This document shows, one piece after another, positions 13,267 to 27,143 of a stretch of 64,000 bases of DNA. The stretch covers positions 16,639,001-16,703,000 of the forward strand of contig JABWDB010000003.1 of the NCBI GenBank assembly GCA_019614645.1, in the 5' to 3' direction. The notes under the pieces are model-generated. The model searched no databases. It was not told where the DNA came from and saw nothing but the letters and a program-made list of their open reading frames with translations. The DNA is from Stratiolaelaps scimitus. Lineage: Eukaryota > Arthropoda > Arachnida > Mesostigmata > Laelapidae. The first letter of the stretch is position 1. Every line of letters starts with the position of its first letter. The position numbers were made by a program, and so were the translations under genes.

Positions 13267-14064
13267 CGATGGCGCTATTGGACGCCGGAGAAGATCTCGT
13301 TACATGTGCAGTTTGTTTAGCAGACCTTCAATCTCGTTTACGCGCGTCCCCTGTGATTTAGCCCGTTCGCAATGGAACAGCGCTGAACAGTGGAACAATC
13401 TAGGATGTCCCTCTGGGAAGCTGAATAGAATGAATATCTAGGAGGTGGTGATGAATAACTAAGAGGAGTAAGCAGACGAGCTGGACTTGGGTAGCATACC
13501 GAACATGGTACCGTTATTCAATGGTATTATGTCTACCAAATCTATCGATCATAAATATATGAATATTTATTAGCAGCGTAGTAACCACTGCGATCTGATT
13601 CGGTGGCATTGTCTATCTATCGTTGACGAGAACAACGCGCATTATGGTTGCCCATTTCAAATTAGCCCATTGAGAACACAGCGTAAACAATAGATTTTTT
13701 TTGCATCTCACAATTGCGCACCGACCCCCCCCCCCCGCAATCCTGACCTCCGCACACTTTGTTCCTATCTTTTTGAAGCAAAACAAATGCGAAGACATAT
13801 TCCCGCAAAATGTTTGAGAGATGACAATGATGATAATGTTCATGTAGAATTCGGAAAACAACGTCCAAGTTGTCGTTCTCACCTAATCTCATCGCAATGT
13901 TTCACACATCTTTCATCCCGGAATATCACCTGTGAGTTATCCTCGTACGTTTCTTCAGCACCGCGTATCTCTCCGCCTCTTCAATCTTCCCCCACTGCTA
14001 TTAGTGTGCAGTGCATATACGCTATTTAACTTAACAGAGGAGCCTGAAGTGGAGGGCCTCTTGT

Positions 14065-14275
14065 TAAATATATATAATTATTACAATGATAATAATGAAA
14101 TGAATATTAATAATAAATGATAATAATAATAATATTAATAATAATGAATAAAGAGAAAGAGACGAAGGATAAGAATACTAATAATTATAATAATAATAAT
14201 AATAATAACGAGAAAATAATGAAATGCTAAATAATAATATTAATAATAAAATAATAATTATAATAATGAAGCCGA
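14065..14275. repeat. Imperfect (AAT)n tract, about 200 bp
   Basis: Runs of AAT, TAAT and ATAATT units broken by short unique segments (a GA-rich piece around 14155-14175). It is the largest AAT-type low-complexity tract here. Open frames through it encode only Asn/Ile/Tyr runs. Confidence 0.9.
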
Positions 14276-16209
14276 CGAGACGATAAAGGTGATGAGAACA
14301 CATTGATGACATTGATGACATCATAGAAAAATAAACAGAAACTGCTCCAGCTAATTGATGATGACGCAAGCGAGGAGCCGTGAAACGAGACAGACAGATA
14401 AAAAATAGATCATTGGATGATCATGGAATGAAACCTAGCGCGATAATAAATAAATGTTTTGATATAAAAACAAATAAATATTGTTCCATGTGTTTTCCTT
14501 TGTCTACTAGTAGTGTACATAGTGTACACCCCCTGGGGTATCATCATATTCAATTTAGTCCCTGCTATATCCAATAATTAAGGGGAGAAATTAGATAATA
14601 TACATTTAGGTCGTAATAACTAACCAAAAGGTACTCCCTTCGTGGAAGTCAGGATCAGCTAGTTTACCCATCACTAAGGATCATCGGATATTGAGCAGGA
14701 TAGCTTCGTTCTGAGGGGGACGGGTTCGAAGACGTTCGTTAGCGCTTTATTTCCATAGCAGATAACGGTTGTGAACGATAGGACGTAGGCAACAAAGGCA
14801 GCCGTCAAGTAATTATTGTAAGAATCTAGGTAATTAAAGGTTTCATCAGACCTGAGCTGTCGGTGGGAATCAAACTTGAGCTTAAATGATAGGGTTTACG
14901 TTTAGCTTAGATTAAACATATTTTTGTCCACCATTTATACTTTTTTCAGGATAAGTGTTCCGCTCTAGTTTTCGGTACGTTTTAGTCGAGCACTTCATTC
15001 AGCAGATGCCTCGTTCGTCTTCGACCCGCGCAGGGTGCTCCTTTTCAATGTAAGTCAATGCTGTAATACAACTTTTTTCCGAGTGCATACATTTCTAGTA
15101 AGCAGGTCAAGGAATGGACATTTCGAGTGAGGGACTCATGTTTTCACTACAGCCAACTGCTTCATTTCACCGCAACAATGACACCGCGCAGGAGGTTTAA
15201 TGTTATGACATTATTTTAGATTATTAGTTGTGACAATTTTGCGCACCTCTCGAAACGGCTGAAAATATCATCGCTCAGCCCCTCGGGGTTCTTCATTGTC
15301 GGTGTATATCTGTGAAACTCAGCTTCAAGCTGAAACGCATCCACTTCGTCGAAAATGCATCTGGAGGCAACTTCATTTATGTTGCACGTTCACTGCTGCG
15401 TAGTATTCTGGACAGTTGTAGTAGGAGCGGTGCTAGAATTACTACTGCGTAGTAATAGCGGCGGTTATAGCGTGAACGGCTCTTTTTTCTCGAGCGCTGT
15501 GCGTCGCTTCTTGTTGTTAGAAGTCGGACCTGCCGACTCTGGGCAAGGCCTATGCAGTATATGTCGCTAGAGAGGCTCCTCAGTCAGCTTAATTGCAATC
15601 GGCAGGAAGGGATCAACTTCGGCGATGCCCCACCACACGACGCTCGATTGCGAGTTGTGTGTTTTCTGATCTGCTGCCGAAGTGATCTCAGTAGCGTCAA
15701 AACGCAGCGGAGTATCGAGACAAAAATCGCAAACTTTTACGCAAAAACTATAAAAATGAGGGGGAGAGAGAGAGAGAGGCGCACTCAGTTGTGTTGCGGC
15801 GCATTCAGTAATTGTAACGTATGCTGAGTGTTTGCAATAGCGACTATCGTGAGAAGCCATCTCCCGTGGACGATAATGCGCACACAATAACTGGAGCCAA
15901 GCTCAGGCTGTTTGTTAAGCGACGGCTCTACGTCCCGCTCATCGGAGTCGTAAACAATCGAAAACAATAGACCTTAGCTCTGAAGGTGATACACGACAGA
16001 ATGAGGAAAACTCATTAATGTTCTGGTCGGCATCCGTCGCTTGCTGTAACGGTTTACAAAACGTGTGGCCTGCGTCTTGAGAAGACGAGTTCGGCGATGT
16101 AATGAAATGGATCGGAGTCCTAGATGATTTTAGCATCCCAACAAATCAACTCATTGTTCTAAGACTTAGATGCCAGCATCCAGTAAAATGGAGCTGTTTG
16201 AGGTACGTG

Positions 16210-16296
16210 CATAATAATAATAATAATAATCATCATCATCATCATAACGTAGTATAAATACTACGTTATAATAAATAAATAAATAAATAAATATAA
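16210..16296. repeat. Compound microsatellite with embedded palindrome
   Basis: In order: about six AAT units, five CAT units, a perfect 11-bp inverted repeat with a 4-base loop (arms 16244-16254 and 16259-16269), then about six AAAT units. The palindrome sits exactly at the junction between two unrelated repeat types. Confidence 0.85.
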
Positions 16297-17129
16297 TATA
16301 CACCCCACCTCGTGTTGTTATCGTTTCGTGCAGAAGCAAGCTGCCCGTAATCATGACGATATCTGTTGGGAAATTTAGACAAAAATTCGTAGCTGTGCTA
16401 ACTGCTCTTAATACCATCAGCTTTCAACTCTCATCTCTCGCACAACATTCGTCACTCTGTATCACAAGGCACTGATACAAGCGACACACAATTTGTGTGG
16501 CATTTTTGGCTACGGATCTTTGCCGCCCTCTCGTTATTTATAACAATAATTCAAGTGTTCGATATTTTTGGATCTGTCGACTTTTGTTGAAATCTATAAT
16601 ATTTCGGAGGTTCTCTCCAAACGAGAAATTGCTTGCTGTATGACCCCAACATGTCGTCTAGCCGCTTCGGGTGAAATAGGCGTGGGTGTTAGCCAGCGGC
16701 GTCGCAATCCGTCATTGTCTACGAGCCGAGGCGGCCACCGGCTTAGGGTAACCCCCGGTTGAATGAAGTTTGAAACCACACACACACTCCGACGCACGTG
16801 GTTCCATGCGCGCTCACCGTCCCAAGCACTCGTCTATATCTAGCTATACGTAAGATCCATATGGTGAAGACACGCTCTAAGGCAATTGCCAGCGGCACAA
16901 ATGCCACAATGGAACGAACGTAGCGTTCAGTGTTTCTTATCTGAAGAAGAAATGACATCTAACGGTTGTTCTCTCATTCGGAGCTTCCTTCTCAGTCTAA
17001 CCGCCACATGTTCGAGCACAGGCAATTTGCTCGTAACAGAAGCAGCACAGTGGGAGCATCTGGTAGAAGCGGCAACGCCAGCAACAAAAATGACGGCAAT
17101 ATTGAGCAGTACCAATATGTATACACATA

Positions 17130-17271
17130 AATATATATATATATATATAGAGTGAGAGAGAAAGAGAGAGAAAGGCGCACGACACGTTTTGAAAAGAAAT
17201 GATGGATTTTCGCGTCGGCGGCACGGCGACGGCGTCGTGATGAGTTGTGTGCGATATATATATATATATAT
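17130..17271. repeat. Two (TA)n microsatellites with an adjacent GA tract
   Basis: AT arrays at 17130-17149 and 17253-17271. The first is followed directly by a GA-rich run to about 17175. Confidence 0.88.
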
Positions 17272-17339
17272 GCGCGCAATGTGTAACGTCATTGTTACTT
17301 CTGATCAAATTGGGACTGCTGAAGAAGTGACTGGCCAGT

Positions 17340-17480
17340 ACGCTCGTAGCGGGCCGATGAAAGACACGCGTTCGACAATTAAATCTCTGGCTGTAAAAAG
17401 TCGGACGCCGCAGGCTCAAGTTCCGCTGCGTGATGACATATAGCGAATCCATCGTCAATAAACTAAGAAAATCTTTACCT
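17340..17480 (+). mobile_element. tRNA-derived SINE-like copy, divergent
   Basis: It aligns by eye to the better copy at 50.4 kb. ATCTCTGGCT is shared, then GCCGCAGG followed by a decayed box B (GGCTCAAGTTCC, near 17412-17423), then a TGACATAT motif and a tail TCAATAAACTAAG...TCTTTACCT matching the other copy's TCAATAAACCAAT...CTTTACCT. The head is heavily mutated. Confidence 0.45.
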
Positions 17481-18153
17481 CATAACGTTAACGTGCACTA
17501 ACATACAAATTCTAATTATAAGCAAGGAGTTTTAACTATTTATATGCAATCGTTTTGTTTAGCGCTGAGTTCCAAGCGACAAGACCAAATAATGAAATGT
17601 TTAGCGTTCACGTTCGCATATCGACATGTGTAACATCTAAAAGTCCACTTCGAGTACTTCTGAACTAGGCTAGAGATTTAGGGAGAGCACTCATATTAAG
17701 AATGTTTATTGATTCGAGAGAAAGTTCGTTCGAAATGCAAGTACTCGAGCAAACCTCGATCATATCATCACTAACCACAACCGACTCATGTTGACCGCCT
17801 ACAAATATTCCTTTTGCTCCATATACAGTGTGAACACTTCCCGAGGGAGAGAGGGGATGTCAAAAGATGGTCCCAAATGTGTGAACCTTCGAGTCGTCTT
17901 TGGACTCGAAGATGAAAGCGATACTATTATCGTACTGTGCTTGTCCTCGCTGGTCGTTGAGAGGTGCAGCGAATTCTGAATGCTTGTTTGTGTCCGCCTG
18001 TCTGTGTCTGAGGTGAGGAGCTGGCAAGGTCAGGGCAAACGCAAACATAAAACACGACCTGAGACGCGGCTAAGTTAACAAAATCGAATAACGACAACAA
18101 CGTGAGGAACTATTCTATTCAGATCACAGAATCAATGTCTTGATAAGAAAATA

Positions 18154-18249
18154 GTATGGTGTTTTAATTGTATATTCTAAGATATATATATATATATATA
18201 TGCATATATGCATATATTTATCTTAGAGTATACAATTGAAACGCTATAT
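18154..18249 (+). repeat. Long imperfect inverted repeat around (TA)n; strong RNA hairpin
   Basis: The left arm 18154-18184 pairs with the right arm 18219-18249 over 31 consecutive positions if G.U is allowed, and pairing resumes for about seven more after one mismatch. The loop is the (TA)n array 18182-18201 plus a TGCATATATGCATAT palindrome. In DNA there are five mismatches, all transitions. In a plus-strand transcript every one becomes a G.U pair, whereas in a minus-strand transcript all five would be A.C. It could be a small-RNA precursor, a hairpin-type miniature element, or a microsatellite-linked palindrome. Confidence 0.8.
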
Positions 18250-21200
18250 ATAAATATATATATCGTATGAGTACTAAACTTCTTCTTATTAAAAGACTGG
18301 ACCGGTTTGTCGAGTTCGTCACCGGATCGAACAGCTTCAGCGGCAACGAATGACTTGTGTGGCGGAGGGTAATTTGACTTGTATCATATATATGTATAGC
18401 GGACTTCAACCTCCATAGAATGACGGCTCATACGGTTTGTATTCGTACATCGGAACGATAATACGGTAAATCCTCATCAAAGGTTACGCGCGGGGTCTAC
18501 CGCATGAGCTATATCACCAGCAAATCCCCGAACATTTACATTTAGCAAATATGTGAAAGTCTGCAAGAGCAACAATGGCAATGATGCGAACAGAAATTGT
18601 AGAACAAATGAGAATATGATACCAAGATTAGTCAGTGAGAAACATAAATGAAAATGTAGATCGTGTATGAGTTTGTATTCTTTGTTATCACTTTCGGCTA
18701 CTCGTCAGCTTATTTCCTGTTCGGTTCGATATAGTCGAATACGCAGGAGCATGTTGCAGTATTTTCGACGGTTGTGGATACAGGGTGCTGCCGTCTCCGG
18801 CGTTTCTCTTGTGCTCAATCAACCTAAATAGCAGTGCCATCAGACTGTAGTCAATTTCTAATCTACTGTGGCTTGTCCGCACGTACAATAACGATTGAGC
18901 TCCTCGCTGTGTGCACGCTCGTTTATCGATGCGGACAGATCTAAGAGACAGGGAGAGAATTTCTGAAAATGCTTCCGAAGTTATTGTATAGTAATAAAAA
19001 AATCGTTTATTCAAACATACGGTAGGTCGGATCAACATTGTATAGTTGATCCATAGGTACGCGCGCAGGTCACTAATCAACAGACATCGAGTCTCTGTCT
19101 CCGCGAAAGCTGTCCCTTGCACGGAACTGACACGTTATATATCATGGCAGTGATGACTTCCTTCATGCAGCCCGTTGTTGTCTCAGGTCCAGTGGCTTGT
19201 GGTATAGCCGCTGCGTGCGTCGGTCGCCGGCATTCACGATACCCCCGACGATAACGCATCTACAATAATACATCGTATAAGAGGGCAGCAGCAAACAGTG
19301 AGCATGTGTGAACGTTGAGTGTGCGTGATCTTTCCTGGTGAGTCGATGTACAGAGCCCTTATCCGTCGGTGTTGCCAACCGGCGAATCTTCGAGCTTTGA
19401 CGCTCGAGGGGGCTCGTAACTAGCATGCTAGAACGACAACAATTGTAGCAATCATAACCTTCAACCACAACAAATATGAACGCGGATATCAACTCAGTGG
19501 TTCGCAGCAGACATCGACAGAAGTAGTGGAGGAAAAAGAAGAAGCAATAAAGAACAGGCTTGTGAGCGTGTGTGTAGGTTTGTGCGGGAGTGTTTCTGTA
19601 TATGTACATCAAGCGGATATACATATAATAGCTTGAGCCAGAGCATACTCAAGGCAATTATCTACTGTGATGGAGCGAGGTGTAGCCGTAGAGTGAATGA
19701 TCCATTCTGTGCAGCTTCACCTACAATATGTGATATATGATATAATGCATGGACAGACAGAGGTGGACTAGGGGAACCGAGCTCGACTAAAACGGATACG
19801 ATGTAGACACATCGTTGCCGCGTAGAGCAGCAGACATACCGCGGCGTCTTACGGGGAGGAAATCTCGCAGGCAAGAGGGACGCAAGGAGGAATCGACCGA
19901 CGAAGCTGGCGGACAAAAGCTACAGCAGCATAGAAAGTAGATAAAGATTCTGTCGATCATAAACATTTCTGTCGCCTTTCGCTTTTCGCTCGTATCGTAT
20001 CGTTGTGTACGTGTACGCATGCGTGTTGATTTCTGACAGACCTAGAGAGAACAGGAAACATCGCCGCATGGGGCCTAGCGGTCTTCGGCCGAGATGTTCT
20101 TGGCCGGTTTTAGCTCTTCGCCGCTGATGCAGATGCTAAGGCGTTCAAAATTGTCGGGAACGCGTTGTCGACCTGTCGCTGGAAATGTGAAACTCGGGAG
20201 AGTTTGTATATGAAAGGCAAAAGATAGGGATAGAGGTGATATGTTTAAGTGTGGGGTGAATTGAGGGCGGCCAACGAAGACCGAACAGAGTTAGATGATG
20301 AGCCTCAAATGAGGCTGTGCCATGAGTAATAATTGTCGATTCAACGAGGAGGCAGAAATGAAGAATATGACGATCTTTATCTAGCTGTTGTAGATATGTG
20401 ACTCCTGTCGACCTTCTAGCGAATATAGCCAAGGTTGTAACGCTCGATCGCAGTGGACAATGTCCGTGTTGTACAAACACTTGCAATCTAAGAGAGTGAA
20501 ATTGATTCATTATGTACTACCTGTCTGATGATGCTCTCGTGCGTTTCTATTACTAACGAGCTGATCTACGTGAGAATTGACGCTTGACTAAAATTTTCGT
20601 TAGATGTCATCCGCCACTCGGGGTTCTGACTAATTCACAGCTAATGGTCTCCACACGGCACAAACAGGCTATACTGAAAGAAGCGCATTCATAAATCGCG
20701 TAATTACGTACGTATGCGTTATCAGAGTGCTTCTCTTAATATCACTAGCTCACATTACCGTAAAGCTCGTTGGAGAAACGTGTTCGCCTGGGACTGAAGC
20801 CAAGGCACCAGTTCACAGTAGAGGACCCCGTATCGACGTCAGCCGGTGTCGCAGCCGTCTGAATAGCAGTTATGTCGGTTACGTCGTCTCAAGCATACTT
20901 CTGCTAACGCTATTTGAGTTCACCGTATCCACTAACACATAGCATATTAATGACGAGAGAGAGAGAGAGAAAGGGAGCGAGAGAGGGCAGCCGCCAGTGT
21001 GAAGATGTCTCTGGCGGAGTTTAGTAGAGGAACGCTAGCCGATATCGCAAATATGATCAAGCAATCAACGGGGCAATAACACGGCTTGCGGGACCATTAA
21101 ACAAGGGATGATTACGACGCTGGAGATTGTGAGAAAATGGCCGCACACGCGTGAAGACTAGAAAATGTTTAACAATCACCGAAAGCTTTCGGTTCCTCGA

Positions 21201-22299
21201 AACGATAGCCTAGTAGATATAGCAATATTGTGATGGATATTCAATGTAGTATTTTTCAGAATATCAATTGATATTCACTCTGTATTCTGTTTGTCTTGTC
21301 ACTCGTCAGCTGCTTGGTCGTGATACCGCGTCGTGAATCACTGCGCCTCGGTGCCAGTTCCTTTGCAATAGGGCAGTCATCAATTCGTTTGAAAGCTCTT
21401 CATGTTTGCTATCGAACTTTTGCATAACGTATAAATATGTATTTGATACAATACCTCTGCGAGAAGTAACTTACAATACGCGAATGGTTAATATGTTATA
21501 CCTGCATATCTTTTCTGATCTATATGTCCAGGCACAGCTTTTTCGTAGATACTATTAGAATGTGGTGTGCGATGTCAACGAATTTTACTGAAGGGTGGCT
21601 TGGTGAAGATAACTGAGCACTCGTCAGTGGCTGAACGAGTGAAGGTAATGGCTGGTTCTAAGTTCTAACCGAAAATCTATCGCGCCACCAAGCACTTGAA
21701 TTATCGATCTCAGTTGATTGAATTCTGTCTTTGAAACCGAAGTTCTGCATAGCAATAATTGACAAATCAAGAAACAATCGATATGAAGAGAAGGCAACAG
21801 TATCTATCGACTCTACGAGTGCCTGTACGAGGAGAAAGAACGCCACATTGAGACCGGGAGACATCGGAAGGGAAATATTTGTTTGATGAACTCTCGTTCG
21901 ATATTTTTTTACTCAATTTATTTACTTCTGTGTTAAGTGGCACATGAACGAAAATCCTTAATATGCCTACGACCTACATACTTAGCTAGAGAGAGAAAGA
22001 GAGAGAGAGGACTGCAGTGGGCGTACCACGAACATGTTACCAAGAATATCATACTTAACATGGAGCACACTGTCGCACGCATTCGTGGTGGGTCTTGGGT
22101 GAGGGTCGAGCAGTTATTATACATCGAGAATTATCCTAACGTTGGCAGGGAGCTTGCGGAACACACTATCTGAGGCGTACAGACCGCTCTCGAACAACTC
22201 TCGTACAGAATGTGGAGCAAGGCGTCTGCTAGACAAAGTCGCACGCAGTATCGACAAAGACAAATATGTCGATGCATAATAAATGAGCATTATTATGCC

Positions 22300-24130
22300 T
22301 TCTGAAACAGTCTTCTCAAGGCTACGCCCGACTGGGTGTGCGTTCTTTGTGCACTTGAGAAGCTTCTATTTATTTCGAATCCACTTCCTGGTATCAGCAG
22401 TTGACGAGCGGACATACCCCCCAGGGAGCAGGGCCTGCTGCTCTGTCTAATCCTAATCCGAATGTCATCCGAAAGTGCCCTCGCCTCGCCTCGTCCAGGC
22501 TCCACTAGTCAACACTGGGTTGGTATTATTGCTATTCTGCACAGTTAGCGGCTCTACTTGCGGTATTACTTCGATTACGAGGTCTTGAATTAACCACGTT
22601 AGTAAACTTCGAAAGGCTAGCGGAAACCCGTCAACGAGCCCTATACGGCGGTCGCGGCTGCAATCCATTGTAAATGCGTATGCTGAGACAAATGTTCACG
22701 AAAGTTGTGTCTGCACGCTCAATGGCTGGCCATTGACTCGCCGCTTCTGTGGTGATTCGATCTGATCTGACGCGAGCGCTTCGCCTATCTGCAGCCTTCT
22801 CGCCATGGTTCGCCCTCGCGAGGTGTAGCGATACGGAGAATAGCGACTGCTTTGTTCTCTTTCCCCTTTCGCGACTCCTGATGACGGTTCTAGTTTTGCC
22901 ACCTTGCTGACATCGCTTAACATCGCGACAACGTTCTCGCCTGCAGCAACCCGCCTCGTTCGCGCTGCCGCCGCCGCCCTCGCTGCCGCGTCATGAGAAT
23001 ACTTTTCTGGCCTTGCTGGCCGTGATGGGGTTGCCGTGCGTTCGTGTTTTCGGTCGGACGCGAATCATAGCTGTGGTGGTATCTGCAAAGCATACCTGCG
23101 GAAACATAGGTTAGAGGCCGGGTGAAGGGGGTCTCCTGCATTGACTATCGTACGTGGAAGGCGCTTCCGAGATAAATGTAGTCCACCATCCCTTGTATTC
23201 CCGACGCTGAGTGGGCAGTGCTGCGCGAGCCGACTATGTCAAAGCGCGACACGTGTTCGTTCGCCGATTCCCCTTTGATTTTGCACGCACATCGTGAAGT
23301 GACGTGACGTGGAACTTCGTTCTTCAGCAGAGAGTTCTCACTTGCAACTGTGCGACATCAGACATCCGTCTCTCATTGTTCTCTCTCACTCCCTTCTCTC
23401 TATTTTCAACAACTGCTTGTGTGCGATTACTACTACTAGTTGTAGTAGTATTACGGGGAATCCTACCGACACCACAACTGTCCGTGTCAATGTGTAGAGT
23501 CCGCAAGGGGGAACAGAGGTCACGCGCAGATTACCCTCTCAGATTCTCAGAGCTACTCGTAAATGCAGATGGGCGCGGTGGTGTCGATGTGATAACATTC
23601 AGGGCGGAGGTTGCAGTTGTTCCGGTGGTGAACGCCCACCTGCTAAGTCCACAATCCTTCATTGTATTTCGGGTTCTCCGTCTCCTTAATTTGTCCACCT
23701 CCTCGTAGCTTATCTGCCTACCGATCACCGTGAGCTCTTCGAGTGACGGATGGCAGCAACGGCTGCGGTTGGAGGCCACGCCGCCAGCTGCTGCCTGTGC
23801 CCCTGTTGTTACGACCTGACGCCGGTGAACAACGCGCAACCTGCGATACAGCGCAAGTTTTTCAGGAGGCGGACTCCGCTGCTGTTGCAGAATGCACCCG
23901 CCTCGCCTCGTCGAATGCTGAATCGACTCCAACAGATTGGGCCCACTTCGATAATTCCATGGTGAACACCGTCAGGCAAACAACTCCTGTTAGAAAGTAG
24001 CGCACAAGGTGTATCATCACATCAGCATTGTCGCTTGCCGACAGAGGGGTGCCCTGCTGTGAGAACCGAGAGCGAAATATGAAACAAAACGAGAGATACA
24101 TAGGTGGAGAAGGATAGAATACACGTCTCA
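22300..24130. other. GC- and CpG-rich patch without an identified gene
   Basis: G+C is visibly higher than in the flanks and CpG is frequent. Frames of 60-134 codons are open on both strands (for example minus 22696-22923, rich in Arg/Ser/Gln, and minus 23531-23932). None shows a domain I know, and start or splice contexts do not single one out. This could be a promoter or exon cluster of an unrecognised gene. A small inverted repeat (9-bp arms, 5-base loop) lies at 23428-23450. Confidence 0.4.
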
Positions 24131-26153
24131 ATCAGCTTTCATGCGAAGGTGTTACAATATGTGCTAGTCATACCAACAAGCGAAAGCCTATACCAGATAA
24201 GCGTATATAATAGAAGGAAGAAATATTTTTATAACGGTAAGTGGGCAGGTGACGATGGATCTACTAATTTGTGAGTACGCTACATTATGTTCATTTAGCC
24301 AGATTGAAAATTGGTGTGTTTGAGTGGCCCATTGTGTCTTGGGTGACGAGCTAGTGGAACAAACACCACTGGGAAGTTAATTATTATAATTACTACTATG
24401 TTGTATACGTACATACAACTTCAAACAAAAATGATCTATAAGGGTGCGATAACACTGAATGACAATTGCTCATATTACTAATCATTATAGCATTTTGCAT
24501 TTTGTCCGTTCACGAGATGCAATATATATATAAATATGAATTTCACCGTTGTATAATATCTATCCAATTTTTATTTTTTTGTTTTTGCCAAGGTTATCTT
24601 TAAGAACGGCGCTTAAGTGCACTCGCACCAATAAATGTGCTCGTAGATAAACGCAAGTTGAGTAATTCGATTACCGATATATATATATACAACAAACGCT
24701 ACTCCTGATAGTCATTTTGTACAAAACTTCCACTGTATTTGCCTATATAACCATACTAGCGGGATATAGTGTGTGTACATTTTGCTCTGCAGTATCAGTA
24801 TTTTTTAATACCAAGTATTATTAACTAACTTCCATTGTATGTATACTACTTTCTTATAAGGAATTGTCGAAAAGGTACCGCCGTGCCACTACGGCTAGAG
24901 CGGGCCCCCAATATAACCTGTTATGCTGGGAATGATTGCACCGTTCAATGACGCTGCTGATCCACTCCGCGGAATCGGTTTGACTCAACGCCGACCGACG
25001 CGAATGTCAAGGGTCGGCAAACAATTTTCATATTGCTAAGCTCAGACAAGGACGGTGGTGGTGGTCACGTGAGCTGGCCGACCAAGTGCAACTTCATTCA
25101 CTACAAGGTCACTTTTACTATACAACGATAGTCACAGCAGCAGCAGCAGCGACCACCGCCACCGGCACCGCAACAGCAGTGGTAGCAAACGGCGTCAGCG
25201 AATCGTTCACCTCGTTCGATCCAAACAGACCTGCCGCTCTCGATGACGAATGGTGGTGGGGCACACTTATATAAAAATAGTACAAATTTCCGCGCCAACG
25301 ATTGTGCCAAGCAGATTCTCGACATGTGGTTTTTCCCGGTGGGTTCGCCGCTGGGGACCGCTCAAGATCAACAGCAGACAGCTAATTCGTCCGGCATCAA
25401 TAGCGGATTGAAATTTCGTACAGTTCGATGATTGGTAACCCAACTAAAGGAAATGCGAAAACTGCGGCGTGATTGCTGCTGGAATACGTGAAGCAAGCAA
25501 CCATTAACCACAGTATCGTTGATTGCCGACTGAGATTCGCCTTTCGCGCCACCCATTGGCCAAGCGTCGTATAGGCGAAGTACTTCTGCCATCGCTGGGA
25601 ACTACCCCCAACAAATGTGCCTCTGGTTAAGAGGCGCCTTGGGAAGATCTCTCTTCCAAAATGGCTCCACCGCTCAATTATTTTTTCTGCCGCAACTGGG
25701 TGTTTTGCAACGAATATACGCCTCGATCATTTGCTCTCTCATCGACGCCGATGTTGTTTACACACATGTACGTTTCAGAGCGGCCACAGTGACTCCACTG
25801 GGATTGCATCTGCTACAGCATCCGGAACAATGTCTTCAGCATCTTCGGGTCTTCTTCGAAGCAGACAAAGTTTTAATGGAATAATTGCTCGAAACCTGTA
25901 AAGCTGTAAATCACTGCCTATAAGCATATCAAGCAGCGTGGCGACGCTCGGTCGCATCGCAGAGAACATGACATTCAGGGAAGGCGCCGAGGACAACACT
26001 ACCCAGTTGGTAGCGACTTCTTGGATTCTATAGCAGAATAATATTAATAACATAGAATTCATCAGCACCTGCCCTACATGCGTGGGGTCCGTGCGTGAGT
26101 GCAACGAAGTAGCCAACAATAATATTTCCACATTTACTACATACAAATCGTGG

Positions 26154-26154
<1 letters not shown>

Positions 26155-26182
<28 letters not shown>
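26155..26182. repeat. (TA)n microsatellite
   Basis: Fourteen AT units. Confidence 0.92.
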
Positions 26183-26186
<4 letters not shown>

Positions 26187-27100
26187 TCAACATAAGCTAG
26201 AAGCAGAAGAGGATCTAAACACGCACAACATGATGTTATTCAGATTTCGAATCGAAACACTAAACATGGGTTGCACTTGTTCAGCAGCTTCACCAGCTTC
26301 TTCGGCACCGACCAGAGCAGGCGCAAAAGACAAACTGCAGTGTTGTGATTATTATTAGTATTATTATTATTATCAGTGTTAAACATAACGTAACATGCTC
26401 TCAGTGTTTACGTTACGGCAGCTCTAGCAGCAGCAGCGAAGCAACTGTGCTCGTCAGGTTCTCACCGCTTACGTTGTTCGTTAGAAGGGGCCACTGTGAC
26501 CACAACTATAATACCCCATCTACATCAAACATACTATCATATGTATTATATAGAACAACAATACCAGGCGAAAAGGAGTAGCCTAGAAAAGCTGCCGCGC
26601 CACACAAATAGCTGCACCGCGCACTTCAGCTAAACAACTGCTGATGATTAAGTGCCGCGATGTAGAACACAACGACAAGCAACCTGTTCATCGCTGTCGG
26701 TAATTTACTAACGAATAGCTAAAAGGATTGTTGCTGCTGGCGCTGAAATCCGGAATTCTGCAATTCGATTCTCGTTGGCCTCTGGCTCTGCGGCTTTCGT
26801 TCGTTGAGCGACGTCTCCCTTCGGTGCAACTCGAGCGCGTTGCTCGCTACCTGTAAGTGCTGTTGATGGCTATGGCGGTGACGGCACGCCACTGCTGATG
26901 TCGCTGTCGTTGCTGCCCGCCCGTGGTGATATGTTTTGCCTGTTGGAGTTTTTGGCGTTCAGCTGTCGTCTTAGATTTATTCTTTCGTGCCGTGCTGTGA
27001 CTGCCGCTATGGACTGGCCTGATCGTCTTACGCATTAGGGAGATAAAGTCGTAACTCGCCACTCGATAAAGAGAGAGACACACGCAGAGCGGGACAACAT

Positions 27101-27103
<3 letters not shown>

Positions 27104-27139
<36 letters not shown>
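27104..27139. repeat. (TA)n microsatellite
   Basis: About 17 AT units, flanked by ACATAC on the left and, farther out, TATGTAC on the right, again giving weak dyad symmetry. Confidence 0.92.

Positions 27140-27143
<4 letters not shown>

Larger units (their letters stand above)
5606..14060. other. Non-coding stretch, no recognisable gene
   Basis: It contains (TA)n arrays at 6146-6166, 8099-8130 and 13235-13262, short GA tracts at 9812-9826 and 11489-11520, (ATT)n patches near 7063-7090, 9540-9570 and 10460-10520, and a 12-base C run at 13725-13736. A minus-strand frame at 8138-8479 (113 codons) has a plausible mixed composition and a hydrophobic tail, but neither splice context nor a recognisable domain supports it. 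Box B-like T-arm sequence occurs on the minus strand near 12580-12600. Confidence 0.6.
14276..22300. other. Non-coding stretch with repeats and one strong hairpin
   Basis: No recognisable gene. It holds the compound microsatellite at 16210-16296, (TA)n at 17130-17149 and 17253-17271, a SINE-like copy at 17340-17480, the long hairpin at 18154-18249, and GA tracts near 15766-15780, 20955-20971 and 21990-22010. A box B-like sequence reading toward the minus strand is near 14862-14880. Minus-strand frames of 140-150 codons around 17.0-17.5, 18.7-19.1 and 19.2-19.6 kb are partly repeat translations or show no domain. Confidence 0.55.
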
